Assembly: GCA_028683385.1 (NCBI GenBank)
Contig: JAQUIJ010000004.1
Span: 89,416 to 153,415 of the forward strand
Length of the DNA stretch: 64,000 bases
Reading direction: 5' to 3'
Origin: Prolixibacteraceae bacterium
GTDB taxonomy: Bacteria; Bacteroidota; Bacteroidia; Bacteroidales; Prolixibacteraceae
Under the pieces are notes generated by a model, which was not told where the DNA came from, did not search any database, and saw nothing but the letters and a program-made list of their open reading frames with translations. Every line of letters begins with the position of its first letter. Position 1 is the stretch's first letter. Positions 56,032-64,000 of this stretch are shown here, piece after piece. A program made the translations under genes and the position numbers.

Positions 56032-57315
56032 TTATGCAAAAGAATGATCGATTTTTCCTCCAAAAGTCACGGTTTGTTGGTGCTTTTCTAATGGTGGTCT
56101 GGGTTTGTGATGAATTTTTAAGCTCTTTTGTTGGTCTTTATTTGCTTTTAATCGCAGTCTAAAATCTTCAAGAATATTCATGTAATTGATAAAAGCATCA
56201 TACTTTGATTTAAATGTATTTTGTGATGAATAATTTGATTTATAATCCGGATGATTCTCATCCATCAGGTGAAAATGATCTGAAGTCTGAAGGTTTTTCC
56301 AGTCAATTTTTAGGTTATTGTCGTACGTGTTCTCTACCTTTTGGCTTAGTTTAAACAATTGGTTGATGGCTTCTTTTTGCAGTTCATTTCCTGGATAATA
56401 ATCAGAATGGAAGTGCTCAGTCCAACAAACGGGTTCAGTTGTCCCGAATTCTGAGATTGGGCCATATTGTTCCATCACCAGGGATGGCAAGTTGAAATCG
56501 CAGATTTGTTTTTTAATGACTGTAGATACAAATGTCTGAAACAATCGTTGTTTGTCGAATCTATTTGTTCCGCCTAGTGCTTTGTAATTGAGGTATATGT
56601 TTATAATTGGTTCATCGATCTGGATGTCATTCAGCGCTGCAAGAAGCTCTTTCATTTGCTTTAGGGCTTCTACTTTATCCGGATTGTGAAGGATTGTTGA
56701 TAATTTATCGCTAATGTTTTCGTTCCGGAAAAATACCAATGTGTGTTCTTGATTTTCAGCAGAATATAAGTAGTTTGGACTTCTCCATTGCAACATTTTT
56801 TTTGTTCCGTTAGTCAAAATGGAAGAATATCCGGCTTCAGCAGAAATCTCTGCGATTCGATTATTAAACAGTAGATCCGTATTTACAAAGAGCTTTGGCT
56901 TTTGTCCGAAATAATATTCAGTTCGTTCCTGACTTAGTTTGATGCTTTGGATGCACTCATCCTTTTGTTCTGACAGCGAAACAATAGATTGCGAATCAGT
57001 TGAGCTTGTAAACTCAACTAGACCGGTATCGGCAAGCTGCCTGAAACTGGTGAATAGTTCAGGTCTATAAATTAGAAACTGATCGAGAGCAGTGCCCGAT
57101 ATGTTAAACGAAAGTCTCAGGTTTCCACGATACTTATGAATAAGTTTAAGTAAATAATTGTTTGTTGGGATATAATAATTTGTAGCAGCATCCTGAATTT
57201 CCTTTTCAATACGCCATGTGTCATAGTAAGTTTTTGCTTCTCCAACATCAAAAAAACGAAAAGTCTGGAAGAAAAATGGGTGATGAATTTGAAAATACAG
57301 GCAAATATTTTTCAT
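56032..57315 (-). CDS. GH57-like protein with substituted catalytic residues
   Basis: A 427-residue cytoplasmic protein that follows the Bacteroidota GH57 alpha-amylase pattern over most of its length (ICLYFQIHHP, FFDVG, SGTALDQF, SPNYLY). Key positions differ: HQP is HHP (residues 11-12), the nucleophile region usually NTEL is NTDL (Asp147), and the acid region usually MDYETFGEH reads LNYKALGG (Asn243, Lys245). The H-containing YSHSL block is DSQSI. All catalytic positions are changed, so it may be a regulatory or binding pseudoenzyme. Stop is 35 bp from tRNA-Pro; it starts 1 bp after the glycosyltransferase gene. Confidence 0.82.
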   Translation of the reverse strand: MKNICLYFQIHHPFFFQTFRFFDVGEAKTYYDTWRIEKEIQDAATNYYIPTNNYLLKLIHKYRGNLRLSFNISGTALDQFLIYRPELFTSFRQLADTGLVEFTSSTDSQSIVSLSEQKDECIQSIKLSQERTEYYFGQKPKLFVNTDLLFNNRIAEISAEAGYSSILTNGTKKMLQWRSPNYLYSAENQEHTLVFFRNENISDKLSTILHNPDKVEALKQMKELLAALNDIQIDEPIINIYLNYKALGGTNRFDKQRLFQTFVSTVIKKQICDFNLPSLVMEQYGPISEFGTTEPVCWTEHFHSDYYPGNELQKEAINQLFKLSQKVENTYDNNLKIDWKNLQTSDHFHLMDENHPDYKSNYSSQNTFKSKYDAFINYMNILEDFRLRLKANKDQQKSLKIHHKPRPPLEKHQQTVTFGGKIDHSFA

Positions 57316-57316
57316 T

Positions 57317-58612
57317 TCAGGAGGCTCTTTTTAAAAGTTCATTCAGGTAAACTTGTTTAATTTGACTAGTTGGACTATTCCAACTGAGTTTGCTGACTTC
57401 CTGTTTCCCTTCAGCAATAAGCGTTGCCGATAATTTTTTATATTTAAGTATTCCGTGAATTGCATCGGCCATGGCATGGACATCCCAAAAATCAGTTTTT
57501 ATTACATTTCGAATTACTTCAGAAACTCCTGATTGCAGCGAAATGATTACAGGAACATTTGCCTGCATCGCTTCAAGAGGTACGATCCCAAAGGGTTCGG
57601 ATACCGACGGCATAATAAACAGGTCGCTTCGGTGAAGCATTTCTGTAACTTCTGGTCCATTCAAAAAACCCGTGAAATGCAACCGATTGCTAATCCCATA
57701 TTTTGCACTTAATTCAATAATTTTATTCCTCATTTCGCCATTCCCAGCCATCACAAAATGTACATTCTTCATTCTATGAATGATCATTCGGGCAACATCG
57801 ACAAAGTATTCCGGGCCTTTTTGAATCGTAATGCGTCCTAAAAATGTTACTATTTTGTTCTTGTGAGGTTGACGCAATAGTTCACCTGACTCATATGTTT
57901 GAGCTTCAATACCGTTGTAAATGGTAACTATTTTGTTATTCGGAATGTTGTATTGTTCTGTTAGTCTGTTTCTTATTCGGTTGCTTACTACAATTATTTT
58001 GTCAGCTTCTTCCATCCCTTGTTTCTCAATGGCAAAAATATCCGGATTAATTGCTCCTCCACTTCGATCATAATCAGTTGAATGAACATGAATGATAAGT
58101 GGCTTTCCTGAAATTTTCTTAGCAGCAACAGCCGCCGGAAATGTGAGCCAATCATGGGCATGTATCAGCTCAAAATGATTTTCGAGAGCAATCGTTTTTG
58201 CAACTAGTGCATAATTGTTTATCTCATCAAATAGATTTGGGCCATATTTGCCTGAGAATTTTATTCGGATGCCCAACGATTTATTTTCGATGTACTCGTC
58301 TTCTATATATAATTCCTGAGTTTGTGAAAAGATTTCAGGAGTGAGATAGGGAACCAGCTTTGATTGAACTTGATGAAAACTGACATTTCTCCAAGTAATG
58401 TTTGGGATAGATTCATTGCCAATATTAACCTTGTCGGCACTAATCAGTTGAAGTTTTTTGGCCAACAGTTCATTGCCCTGCGATTTTGGAATCACAAAAG
58501 TAACATGTACATCATGACATTCAGACAGTCCTTTGACGATGCCATAGCAAGCAGTGCCTAACCCGCCTGATATGTTTGGAGGAAATTCCCAACCGAACAT
58601 GAGTACATTCAT
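57317..58612 (-). CDS. Glycogen-synthase-like GT4/GT5 glycosyltransferase
   Basis: A 431-residue GT-B enzyme. The N-terminal domain opens MFGWEFPPNISGGLGTACYG, the nucleotide-sugar-bound loop of starch/glycogen-synthase-like proteins; the C-terminal domain has FLGRITIQKGPEYF and the acceptor-binding EPFGIVPLEAM. It probably makes an alpha-1,4-glucan from a nucleotide glucose. In many Bacteroidota it lies between a debranching enzyme gene and a GH57 gene; here the GH57 is present but degenerate, and no debranching gene is in the window. Co-transcribed with the GH57-like gene. Confidence 0.88.
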   Translation of the reverse strand: MNVLMFGWEFPPNISGGLGTACYGIVKGLSECHDVHVTFVIPKSQGNELLAKKLQLISADKVNIGNESIPNITWRNVSFHQVQSKLVPYLTPEIFSQTQELYIEDEYIENKSLGIRIKFSGKYGPNLFDEINNYALVAKTIALENHFELIHAHDWLTFPAAVAAKKISGKPLIIHVHSTDYDRSGGAINPDIFAIEKQGMEEADKIIVVSNRIRNRLTEQYNIPNNKIVTIYNGIEAQTYESGELLRQPHKNKIVTFLGRITIQKGPEYFVDVARMIIHRMKNVHFVMAGNGEMRNKIIELSAKYGISNRLHFTGFLNGPEVTEMLHRSDLFIMPSVSEPFGIVPLEAMQANVPVIISLQSGVSEVIRNVIKTDFWDVHAMADAIHGILKYKKLSATLIAEGKQEVSKLSWNSPTSQIKQVYLNELLKRAS

Positions 58613-58786
58613 TACTTTTAGATTTTAATGTGTACTAAAATTCACTCTTCCCCAAGACTTTTTTGTCGTGAAATCAATTGCACCGATTAATATTCCTTTC
58701 CTATCAGCGACAAAATATTAATCAGGATTTTAAAAAGAAATAGGGTTGATTGTTAGGTTTTTGAGAGGATCTAAGTGGTTCGGAAA

Positions 58787-59041
58787 TTAGAATATATCTG
58801 ACATTTGCCAATCAACAATAAAAGGACATTCTTTCTTTTTATTGTCTCTGCCTGAATTATCAAGAGAATAGCGGTCGTAATCATTCCTCAAGATACTTGT
58901 ACGGTCATTTTTAACTGATTTCTTTTTTGCAGCAGCTAATTGGTCATCAGAATTATTCTCACTAAAAAACCACAAATTTTCACTCGAAGGGGCAATCCTT
59001 GATTGTCTTCTAATGTCTACGATTTGTTTTTTTGCTTTCAT
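58787..59041 (-). CDS. Unknown 84-aa basic protein
   Basis: An 84-residue hydrophilic protein rich in Lys, Asn and Asp (KKQIVDIRRQSRIAP; DYDRYSLDN). No domain, signal or membrane segment. It stands alone between the glycosyltransferase operon and trxB. Codon use looks ordinary, so I accept it as a probable gene of unknown function. Confidence 0.5.
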   Translation of the reverse strand: MKAKKQIVDIRRQSRIAPSSENLWFFSENNSDDQLAAAKKKSVKNDRTSILRNDYDRYSLDNSGRDNKKKECPFIVDWQMSDIF

Positions 59042-59317
59042 GTTTTTTAGTATTTTATCAATTCTTTATACCTTCAGGATTTGATTAAAGTTACCTTTTA
59101 GATGTTAAAATCGGTTGCTAATTTTAATTAAAAAATGTTAATATACTATTAATAATTAATATGTTATAGGATTTAGTGATGTTTAAAGTCCTGTTCAATT
59201 CGTTTGGATTATGTTCATGTTTATTCGAATCTAATTTCATATACAGAACGGATTTTGCTATTAAAAAGTATATTCGGTTTTTTCTATGAGGGTATAATAA
59301 TTATTGATTATATCTCT

Positions 59318-59348
59318 GTTGTTCTTGCTTTCTTGTTTTATACCTTTG
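59318..59348 (+). promoter_or_regulatory. Promoter of trxB
   Basis: GTTG (59318-59321) and TACCTTTG (59341-59348) with a 19-bp spacer fit the Bacteroidota promoter. The predicted start near 59355 supports the ATG at 59366 as the gene start over upstream in-frame starts. Confidence 0.65.
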
Positions 59349-59365
59349 AAAGAAAAATATACGAC

Positions 59366-60364
59366 ATGTTTAAAGCAATGAATTTAGATGATAGCACTGG
59401 TAAAAGTGTAAATCAGGTCACTGATACAGAGAAAGTAAAATGTTTAATTATTGGATCAGGCCCTGCGGGATACACTGCTGCAATTTATGCTGCACGTGCA
59501 AATCTTAGTCCGGTTATGTACGAAGGCCTTCAACCTGGGGGGCAATTAACCACCACCACTGAAGTTGAAAATTTTCCGGGATATCCTGAAGGAATTACAG
59601 GACCAGTGTTGATGGAAGATTTAAAAGCGCAGGCGGCTCGTTTCGGAACCGATATTCGCTGGGGACTGGCAACCAAAGTTGATTTCTCAGGACCTGTTCA
59701 TAAAGTGTGGATCGATGAGAATAAGATTGTTGAGTCAGAGGTTGTTATAATTGCGACTGGTGCTACTGCCAAATACCTGGGACTCGATGACGAGAAAAAA
59801 TATGCTGGTAGCGGAGTTTCTGCCTGTGCAACTTGCGACGGGTTTTTCTATCGGGGGAAAGACATTGCAGTTGTAGGCGGTGGCGATACTGCTGCTGAAG
59901 AGGCCATTTATCTGGCTGGTCTGGTCAATAAGGTTTATTTGATTGTCAGAAGAAATGAACTACGCGCTTCTAAAGTAATGCAGGAACGGGTATTTCGCAC
60001 AAAGAACATTGAAGTGCTTTGGGAGCATCAAACTAAAGGCCTGATTGGTGATGGAGTGGTTGAAGGCGCAATTTTATGGAAAAAGAAAGGAACTCCTGAA
60101 GAAGAAGAAGTCACCATTAAAATTGATGGATTCTTTTTGGCAATCGGACACAAGCCGAATTCAGACTTTGTGACAGAATATATTGATACCGATGAGGTTG
60201 GGTACATAAAAACAATTCCGGGAAGTTCAAAAACGAATGTTGCTGGGGTATTTGCCTGTGGCGATGTTCAGGATTCGATCTATCGCCAGGCAGTTACTGC
60301 AGCCGGTTCTGGTTGTATGGCCGCAATGGATGCAGAGCGGTATCTTTCTGAAAAGCACGGATAA
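59366..60364 (+). CDS. trxB: Thioredoxin reductase
   Basis: A 332-residue FAD/NADPH enzyme that reduces thioredoxin. The FAD-binding GSGPAGYTAAIYAARA (about 27-42), the redox motif CATC at about 151-154, the NADPH-binding GGGDTAAEEA and the C-terminal FAD motif ACGDVQDS are complete. The frame stays open to 59204, but a promoter at 59318-59348 and the family alignment place the start at 59366; 59378 is also possible. A terminator hairpin follows at 60386. Confidence 0.96.
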   Translation: MFKAMNLDDSTGKSVNQVTDTEKVKCLIIGSGPAGYTAAIYAARANLSPVMYEGLQPGGQLTTTTEVENFPGYPEGITGPVLMEDLKAQAARFGTDIRWGLATKVDFSGPVHKVWIDENKIVESEVVIIATGATAKYLGLDDEKKYAGSGVSACATCDGFFYRGKDIAVVGGGDTAAEEAIYLAGLVNKVYLIVRRNELRASKVMQERVFRTKNIEVLWEHQTKGLIGDGVVEGAILWKKKGTPEEEEVTIKIDGFFLAIGHKPNSDFVTEYIDTDEVGYIKTIPGSSKTNVAGVFACGDVQDSIYRQAVTAAGSGCMAAMDAERYLSEKHG

Positions 60365-60385
60365 TCGAAATCTTCTAACGTATAG

Positions 60386-60426
60386 AATCCTGGGATGCTT
60401 TGATAAGACTCATTCCGGGATTTTTG
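60386..60426 (+). terminator. Terminator of trxB
   Basis: AATCCTGGGATG and CATTCCGGGATT form a 12-bp stem with two G-T pairs, followed by TTTTT. Confidence 0.75.
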
Positions 60427-60462
60427 TTTATTTTTGATTTTGTAAACAACAAATAATCGATC

Positions 60463-60840
60463 ATGAAAAGAATCATTCAAACAAACAATGCCCCGGCAGC
60501 AATTGGGCCATACAGTCAAGCTGTTGAAGTAAACGGAACGTTATATGTTTCCGGTCAAATTCCTCTTGATCCGGTCTCAATGAAAATTGTTGAAGGTGGA
60601 ATTCAGGAGCAGACAGCACAAGTTTTAACGAATATCGGGGCTATTTTAAAGGAAGCAGGATACGATTACAAGGATGTCGTGAAATCGACCTGCTTATTAA
60701 GCGATATGGCTAATTTTAAAGCCATGAACGAGATTTATGCGAAATACTATTCGGAAGATGCTCCTGCAAGGGCAGCTTTTGCTGTTAAGGAATTACCATT
60801 AGGTGTTCTCATCGAAATTGAAACAATTGCAGTTAAGTAA
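60463..60840 (+). CDS. ridA: RidA-family enamine/imine deaminase
   Basis: A 125-residue protein with the standard RidA pattern: IGPYSQAVEVNGTLYVSGQIPLDP at residues 13-36 in short blocks (GPYSQAV, SGQIPLDP), VVKSTCLLSDM near 70 and PARAAFAVKELP with the conserved Arg near the C-terminus. RidA clears reactive 2-aminoacrylate formed by PLP enzymes. Length is exact for the family. It has its own terminator. Confidence 0.95.
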   Translation: MKRIIQTNNAPAAIGPYSQAVEVNGTLYVSGQIPLDPVSMKIVEGGIQEQTAQVLTNIGAILKEAGYDYKDVVKSTCLLSDMANFKAMNEIYAKYYSEDAPARAAFAVKELPLGVLIEIETIAVK

Positions 60841-60858
60841 ATCTTATACACCACAGAA

Positions 60859-60895
60859 TAAAAAAGCCAAGATGATTATCATTTTGGCTTTTTTG
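60859..60895. terminator. Bidirectional terminator between ridA and the TlpA-like gene
   Basis: AAAAAAGCCAA ... TTGGCTTTTTT with T-runs both ways separates two convergent genes. Confidence 0.85.
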
Positions 60896-60911
60896 ATTGG
60901 TAAAGTATCGG

Positions 60912-61433
60912 TCAATTTCTTTTTACTTGATTATCAATAGTTTCTTTTAGTATTTTGAAATCTTTTTCATTGAACCCGATCGAACTAAAAAGTATCTTTC
61001 CTTCCGGAGATATTAGAAAATTTCGGGGAATATATTGCCCTGCAAACTTTGAATATACCTTTCGGTCAGGGTCGGGATAAAAAGGCATTGAAAATTTATT
61101 AGCTGCCTTAAATTTGTTGACTTCATCCCAATTGTGTTCGCGACCAAAAATTAGTATTTCGAAGTTCGGGTTCTTTCTTAATTTATTGTATATATCTGAC
61201 TGAATAAAAGGCAGTTCTTTTTTGCATGGGCCACACCATGTTGCAAAAAAGGTGATTAATACAGTTTTCCCTTTCAGCTCTGAAATATTCATCGTTTTGC
61301 CCGGACTTTTCTCGAATTCAAATTCAGGAACAGAGTCTGAAAGTTTCACAAATGTTGTTTCTTCCTGCGCATTACTCAAAAATGAAGAACAAATCAAAAA
61401 GATTAGCATGGAGTTTACTATTCTGAGTTTCAT
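60912..61433 (-). CDS. TlpA/ResA-like periplasmic thioredoxin
   Basis: A 173-residue exported thiol-disulfide protein. The ATG at 61433 begins the signal peptide (to about residue 22); a longer frame to 61466 is less likely. The thioredoxin fold has the active site TWCGPCKKE near residue 68, ELKGKTVLITFFA before it and a cis-Pro region at YIPRNFLISPEGK. Such proteins maintain reduced periplasmic thiols, for cytochrome maturation or general redox repair. Single gene, convergent with ridA. Confidence 0.9.
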   Translation of the reverse strand: MKLRIVNSMLIFLICSSFLSNAQEETTFVKLSDSVPEFEFEKSPGKTMNISELKGKTVLITFFATWCGPCKKELPFIQSDIYNKLRKNPNFEILIFGREHNWDEVNKFKAANKFSMPFYPDPDRKVYSKFAGQYIPRNFLISPEGKILFSSIGFNEKDFKILKETIDNQVKRN

Positions 61434-61621
61434 CGCTTTTGTTATTGAGTTTGTTGGTAATACCAAAGATACTCAAAACTGAATTATTCCTTTTATCCTG
61501 AAACTTTTATTTTATCTGGTTTGTTAAGAATTGTAATTACCTGAATCAAGGATGATTTAATGCTCTTTAACCGTTTTCGAATCGCAGGAATGAATAACAC
61601 AAACCTTTAAAATTAGGAACG

Positions 61622-62479
61622 ATGACTAATCGCAGAAATTTTTTAAGAACAACAGTGGCTTTAGCGGCTGCAACAATGATTTCCCCAGCATTTGCCTTTG
61701 CTCCGGAGAAGAAAGTAATCGGGTTACAGTTGTATACAGTACGCGATAAAATTAAGCTCGATTTAAAATCTACTCTTGAAAAAGTGGCTAAGATTGGATA
61801 TAATTCGGCCGAAGCCGCTGGATATAATGTTGCGGAAGGAACTTTCTACGGAATGACGCCAAAAGCTTTTGCTGAATTGTTGAATGGTTTGGGAATGCCA
61901 TTAACAAGCTCGCATACCACTTTTGAACTTGATACAGCCGAGAAAGTCATTGCCGATGCTGCATCAACGGGTGCCAAATACATCATCTATCCTTTCCTGG
62001 CCGATAAGTTTCGTTCCAATTTAGATGGCTGGAAATCTACCGCTGAAAAATTCAATAAGATGGGCGAAATTGCTAAAAAGAATGGCATTCAATTCGGATA
62101 TCACAATCATGCTTTTGAGTTCGAAAAAATGGAAAATCAGATTCCGTATGATTTGCTTCTTTCACAGACCGATCCTTCGCTTGTAACTTTTGAAATGGAT
62201 CTGTATTGGGTAACCAAAGGTGGCTATAATCCTGTTGATTATTTTAAAAAATATCCGGGTCGTTTTCAGTTATGGCATGTGAAAGACATGACAAAAACTG
62301 ATGATATGTTTTTTGCACCTGTAGGTTCGGGTCGAATTGATTTTTCAAGTATTTTTGCTGAGAAGAAAACTGCAGGAATGAAAAATTTCTTTGTTGAGCA
62401 AGACAGCTTCAAAGATATGGATGCCTTTGAAAGTATCGAAATGAGCTTTAAATACTTAAGTCAGGCTAAATTTTTATAA
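61622..62479 (+). CDS. Exported sugar-phosphate isomerase/epimerase-like protein
   Basis: A 285-residue TIM-barrel protein (AP-endonuclease-2-like superfamily). A twin-arginine leader NRRNFLRTT at residues 3-11 directs folded export. Barrel landmarks: GLQLYTVRDKI near 35, GYHNHAFEFEK with metal-binding His/Glu near 158, FEMDLYWVTKGG near 185 and the late WHVKDM and FFVEQDSF. Members isomerise or epimerise sugars, or oxidise inositol-like compounds. Reaction not assignable. Followed by a clear terminator. Confidence 0.88.
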   Translation: MTNRRNFLRTTVALAAATMISPAFAFAPEKKVIGLQLYTVRDKIKLDLKSTLEKVAKIGYNSAEAAGYNVAEGTFYGMTPKAFAELLNGLGMPLTSSHTTFELDTAEKVIADAASTGAKYIIYPFLADKFRSNLDGWKSTAEKFNKMGEIAKKNGIQFGYHNHAFEFEKMENQIPYDLLLSQTDPSLVTFEMDLYWVTKGGYNPVDYFKKYPGRFQLWHVKDMTKTDDMFFAPVGSGRIDFSSIFAEKKTAGMKNFFVEQDSFKDMDAFESIEMSFKYLSQAKFL

Positions 62480-62499
62480 TTGATAGCAATTTTTTATTA

Positions 62500-62544
62500 A
62501 CCCCCGCCGGAAAATTACCTCACACCTTACCCGGCGGGTTTTTT
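62500..62544. terminator. Bidirectional terminator
   Basis: ACCCCCGCCGG ... CCGGCGGGTTTTTT, a GC-rich stem with T-run, ends the isomerase-like gene and faces the convergent isochorismatase-like gene. Confidence 0.85.
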
Positions 62545-62557
62545 ATTGCCTTTTCGC

Positions 62558-63112
62558 TTATTTTATCATTGACTCCATAAATTGATCGGTAGAAATAACT
62601 TCAGCAAAAGTTCCGTTTAGTGCAGCCATATAGGCAATTTGCACATCAGCCGCTTTTACTTTCTGAACATTAAATACCAGATCGCGTGTAGCGCAGGCAT
62701 CAGCAATGAGTGTGCACGAGTAACCCAGATCAGCAGCCGCTCTTGTAGTTGTATCAACACACATATGGCTCATTGCCCCACAAATTACTAAGTTGGTCGA
62801 GTTTAAAGCCTGCAAATGCTCTTGCAAATTGGTATTCCTAAAACTGTTTGGGAAATTCTTGATAATTACGGTTTCATTATCAAGTGGTTGAATAGAATTG
62901 TGTATTTCGGCTCCGGAAGTGCCCGGAATAAAAAAGCTTGCGTTTGGTTTGGTGGCCAAATGTTGAATGAAAACAATGGGTAATTTATTCTTTCTGAAAT
63001 AGGAGAGAAGCTTTTGTGCATTTTCGGTGGCTTCGTCCATTTTGATGAGCTCCATTTTTCCTCCTGAAAAATAATCGTTCTGAATATCGATTAATAAAAG
63101 TGTTGGATTCAT
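62558..63112 (-). CDS. Isochorismatase-family cysteine hydrolase
   Basis: A 184-residue enzyme; the ATG at 63112 opens MNPTLLLIDIQNDY, the usual start with the catalytic Asp (IDIQNDYF). KNFPNSFRNTNL holds the Lys, and GAMSHMCVDTT near residue 116 the nucleophile Cys; RAAADLGY follows. Complete catalytic triad. Members hydrolyse nicotinamide or related amides. The upstream part of the frame (to 63175) is not needed. Substrate unknown. Confidence 0.9.
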   Translation of the reverse strand: MNPTLLLIDIQNDYFSGGKMELIKMDEATENAQKLLSYFRKNKLPIVFIQHLATKPNASFFIPGTSGAEIHNSIQPLDNETVIIKNFPNSFRNTNLQEHLQALNSTNLVICGAMSHMCVDTTTRAAADLGYSCTLIADACATRDLVFNVQKVKAADVQIAYMAALNGTFAEVISTDQFMESMIK

Positions 63113-63313
63113 AATCTCTAAGAAAATGGTTTTATGAAGATTGGTAGGGGTAAATATTTTTTTGTTCCAGAGCAATTTAATAAGGTTTAGGTTGGTGTGG
63201 CACTAAATGTTCTACTAAGGTTTAAAACTCTGAATAAGGTTTTGGAGAATTTCCGATATAGAATTAAGCTTTCTATTGACGAATAAAGGTGGACATCGCT
63301 GACCACCTTTTTC
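63113..63313. other. Gap without a gene
   Basis: AT-rich spacer between the isochorismatase-like and phosphosulfolactate-synthase-like genes. Nothing more than chance frames is visible; a weak hairpin with ggtggacatcgctgaccacc sits near 63289-63308. Confidence 0.5.
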
Positions 63314-64000
63314 CTATATATCCCAGTTATGTATGCAGGGTAAAAAGGTGAGCAGTGTATCGCCACGAAGGCCAAGTCTAAGCGTTTCAAGCGGAATGAT
63401 TTCGTTGGTTGCAATATTTCCCAGATTTACATTGGGTCCGAGAAGTTTGATAAACCAAACTTGTTGATTTTTAAGCGGTGCTTCCCAAAGAATGACATCC
63501 GGATCGACAGCCTTTTTTATTCCTAAGATTAATTCAAAATTGGCCGAGCCGTCATCGTTGTAAATTCCCATATTGCCACTTTCGCGGGCTTCTGCAATTA
63601 CTTTCCATGCACCAGCTTCCAATTCGGTTTGCATGTACGAAATCCATTTCTCGTTCGAAATTTCCTTGCCTTTTAGCTTTGTTCCAACTTCAGACAAAAC
63701 AGTGTAATCTTTACTGAAATCGGTAATGTGTTTGCACTTTAGCTCGTGATCCAGTTCCATAACTCCGTCAGATACTTCGACCATTTCCATTTGGTAATCA
63801 TCCAGAAAACGACGGTATTCATCGAGCATGTTGCGAACGGCAAATGCTTCGAACAGCGTGCCTCCGAAATAGGGTTTCAACCCGGCCGATTTGTAAAGTT
63901 TGATTTTATCGAGCAGCCGGTTGGTAATGATAGAAGTTCCAAAACCTAATTTAATCAGGTCACAGTATGGAGCTGAAATATCGCATAAATCCTCTGCTTC
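63314..64000 (-). CDS. Phosphosulfolactate synthase-like protein (5' end outside window)
   Basis: The minus frame remains open to the right edge, giving about 228 residues. The visible N-terminal part (APYCDLIKLGFGTSIIT, KPYFGGTLFEA) and VEVSDGVMELDHELKCKHI, VLSEVGTKLKG, NLGNIATNEIIPLETLR match the ComA family, which adds sulfite to phosphoenolpyruvate. In methanogens this starts coenzyme M synthesis; Bacteroidota homologues are known but their role is less clear, perhaps sulfonate or sulfonolipid metabolism. No other gene of such a pathway is in view. Confidence 0.85.
   Translation of the reverse strand, partial: EAEDLCDISAPYCDLIKLGFGTSIITNRLLDKIKLYKSAGLKPYFGGTLFEAFAVRNMLDEYRRFLDDYQMEMVEVSDGVMELDHELKCKHITDFSKDYTVLSEVGTKLKGKEISNEKWISYMQTELEAGAWKVIAEARESGNMGIYNDDGSANFELILGIKKAVDPDVILWEAPLKNQQVWFIKLLGPNVNLGNIATNEIIPLETLRLGLRGDTLLTFLPCIHNWDI

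Noticed and set aside
59204-59365. N-terminal extension of thioredoxin reductase
   Set aside because: Outside the family alignment and upstream of a consensus promoter that would exclude it from the mRNA.

Overview
The window looks like chromosome of a Bacteroidota bacterium, plausibly a Bacteroidales/Marinilabiliales-type polysaccharide degrader. The evidence is the dense run of secreted glycoside hydrolases and esterases, several promoters matching the Bacteroidota TTTG / TAnnTTTG pattern, a FISUMP lipoprotein and a Bacteroidota-style tyrosine integrase. This placement is inference; no rRNA gene is present.

Region 1 (1-35.2 kb) is one continuous plus-strand block of 23 genes, nearly all with N-terminal export signals. 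It holds eight GH43 proteins, a GH3 (5' end outside the window), GH39, GH127, GH9, GH29, GH95, four CE1-type esterases, a CE6/SASA-type acetylesterase, a type-B carboxylesterase, a tannase-family hydrolase, a serine hydrolase and a DUF3237 protein. Together they fit stripping and hydrolysis of a highly decorated, feruloylated and acetylated plant xylan or related hemicellulose/pectin: esterases remove ferulate and acetate, GH43/GH127 remove arabinose and xylose, GH29/GH95 remove fucose or galactose, and GH3/GH39/GH43/GH9 act on backbones and oligomers. No SusC/SusD pair and no regulator lies in the window.

Region 2 (35,216-55,964) is a 20.7-kb integrative element. It is bounded by a 43-bp direct repeat that is the 3' part of a tRNA-Pro(GGG) gene; the intact tRNA is at the right end. 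A tyrosine integrase sits beside the left repeat, and a near-identical 18-bp repeat (probable integrase arm sites) lies just inside each end. Inside are a replication operon (HTH proteins, an initiator-like protein, DnaB helicase), a divergent repressor/early-gene switch with ORF6N and excisionase-like proteins, an antirepressor remnant, a palindrome-rich stretch, a two-gene operon for a 406-aa coiled-coil protein and a 1978-aa polyvalent phage-like protein, and cargo-like secreted and membrane proteins. I see no capsid, portal, terminase, tail, relaxase or secretion genes, so it is either a degraded prophage or a phage-satellite-like element. This is the best candidate for something undescribed.

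Region 3 (56-64 kb) is ordinary chromosome: a GH57-like protein whose expected catalytic residues are replaced, a starch/glycogen-synthase-like glycosyltransferase, thioredoxin reductase, RidA, a TlpA-like thioredoxin, an exported sugar-phosphate isomerase/epimerase-like protein, an isochorismatase-family hydrolase and a phosphosulfolactate synthase-like gene cut by the right edge.
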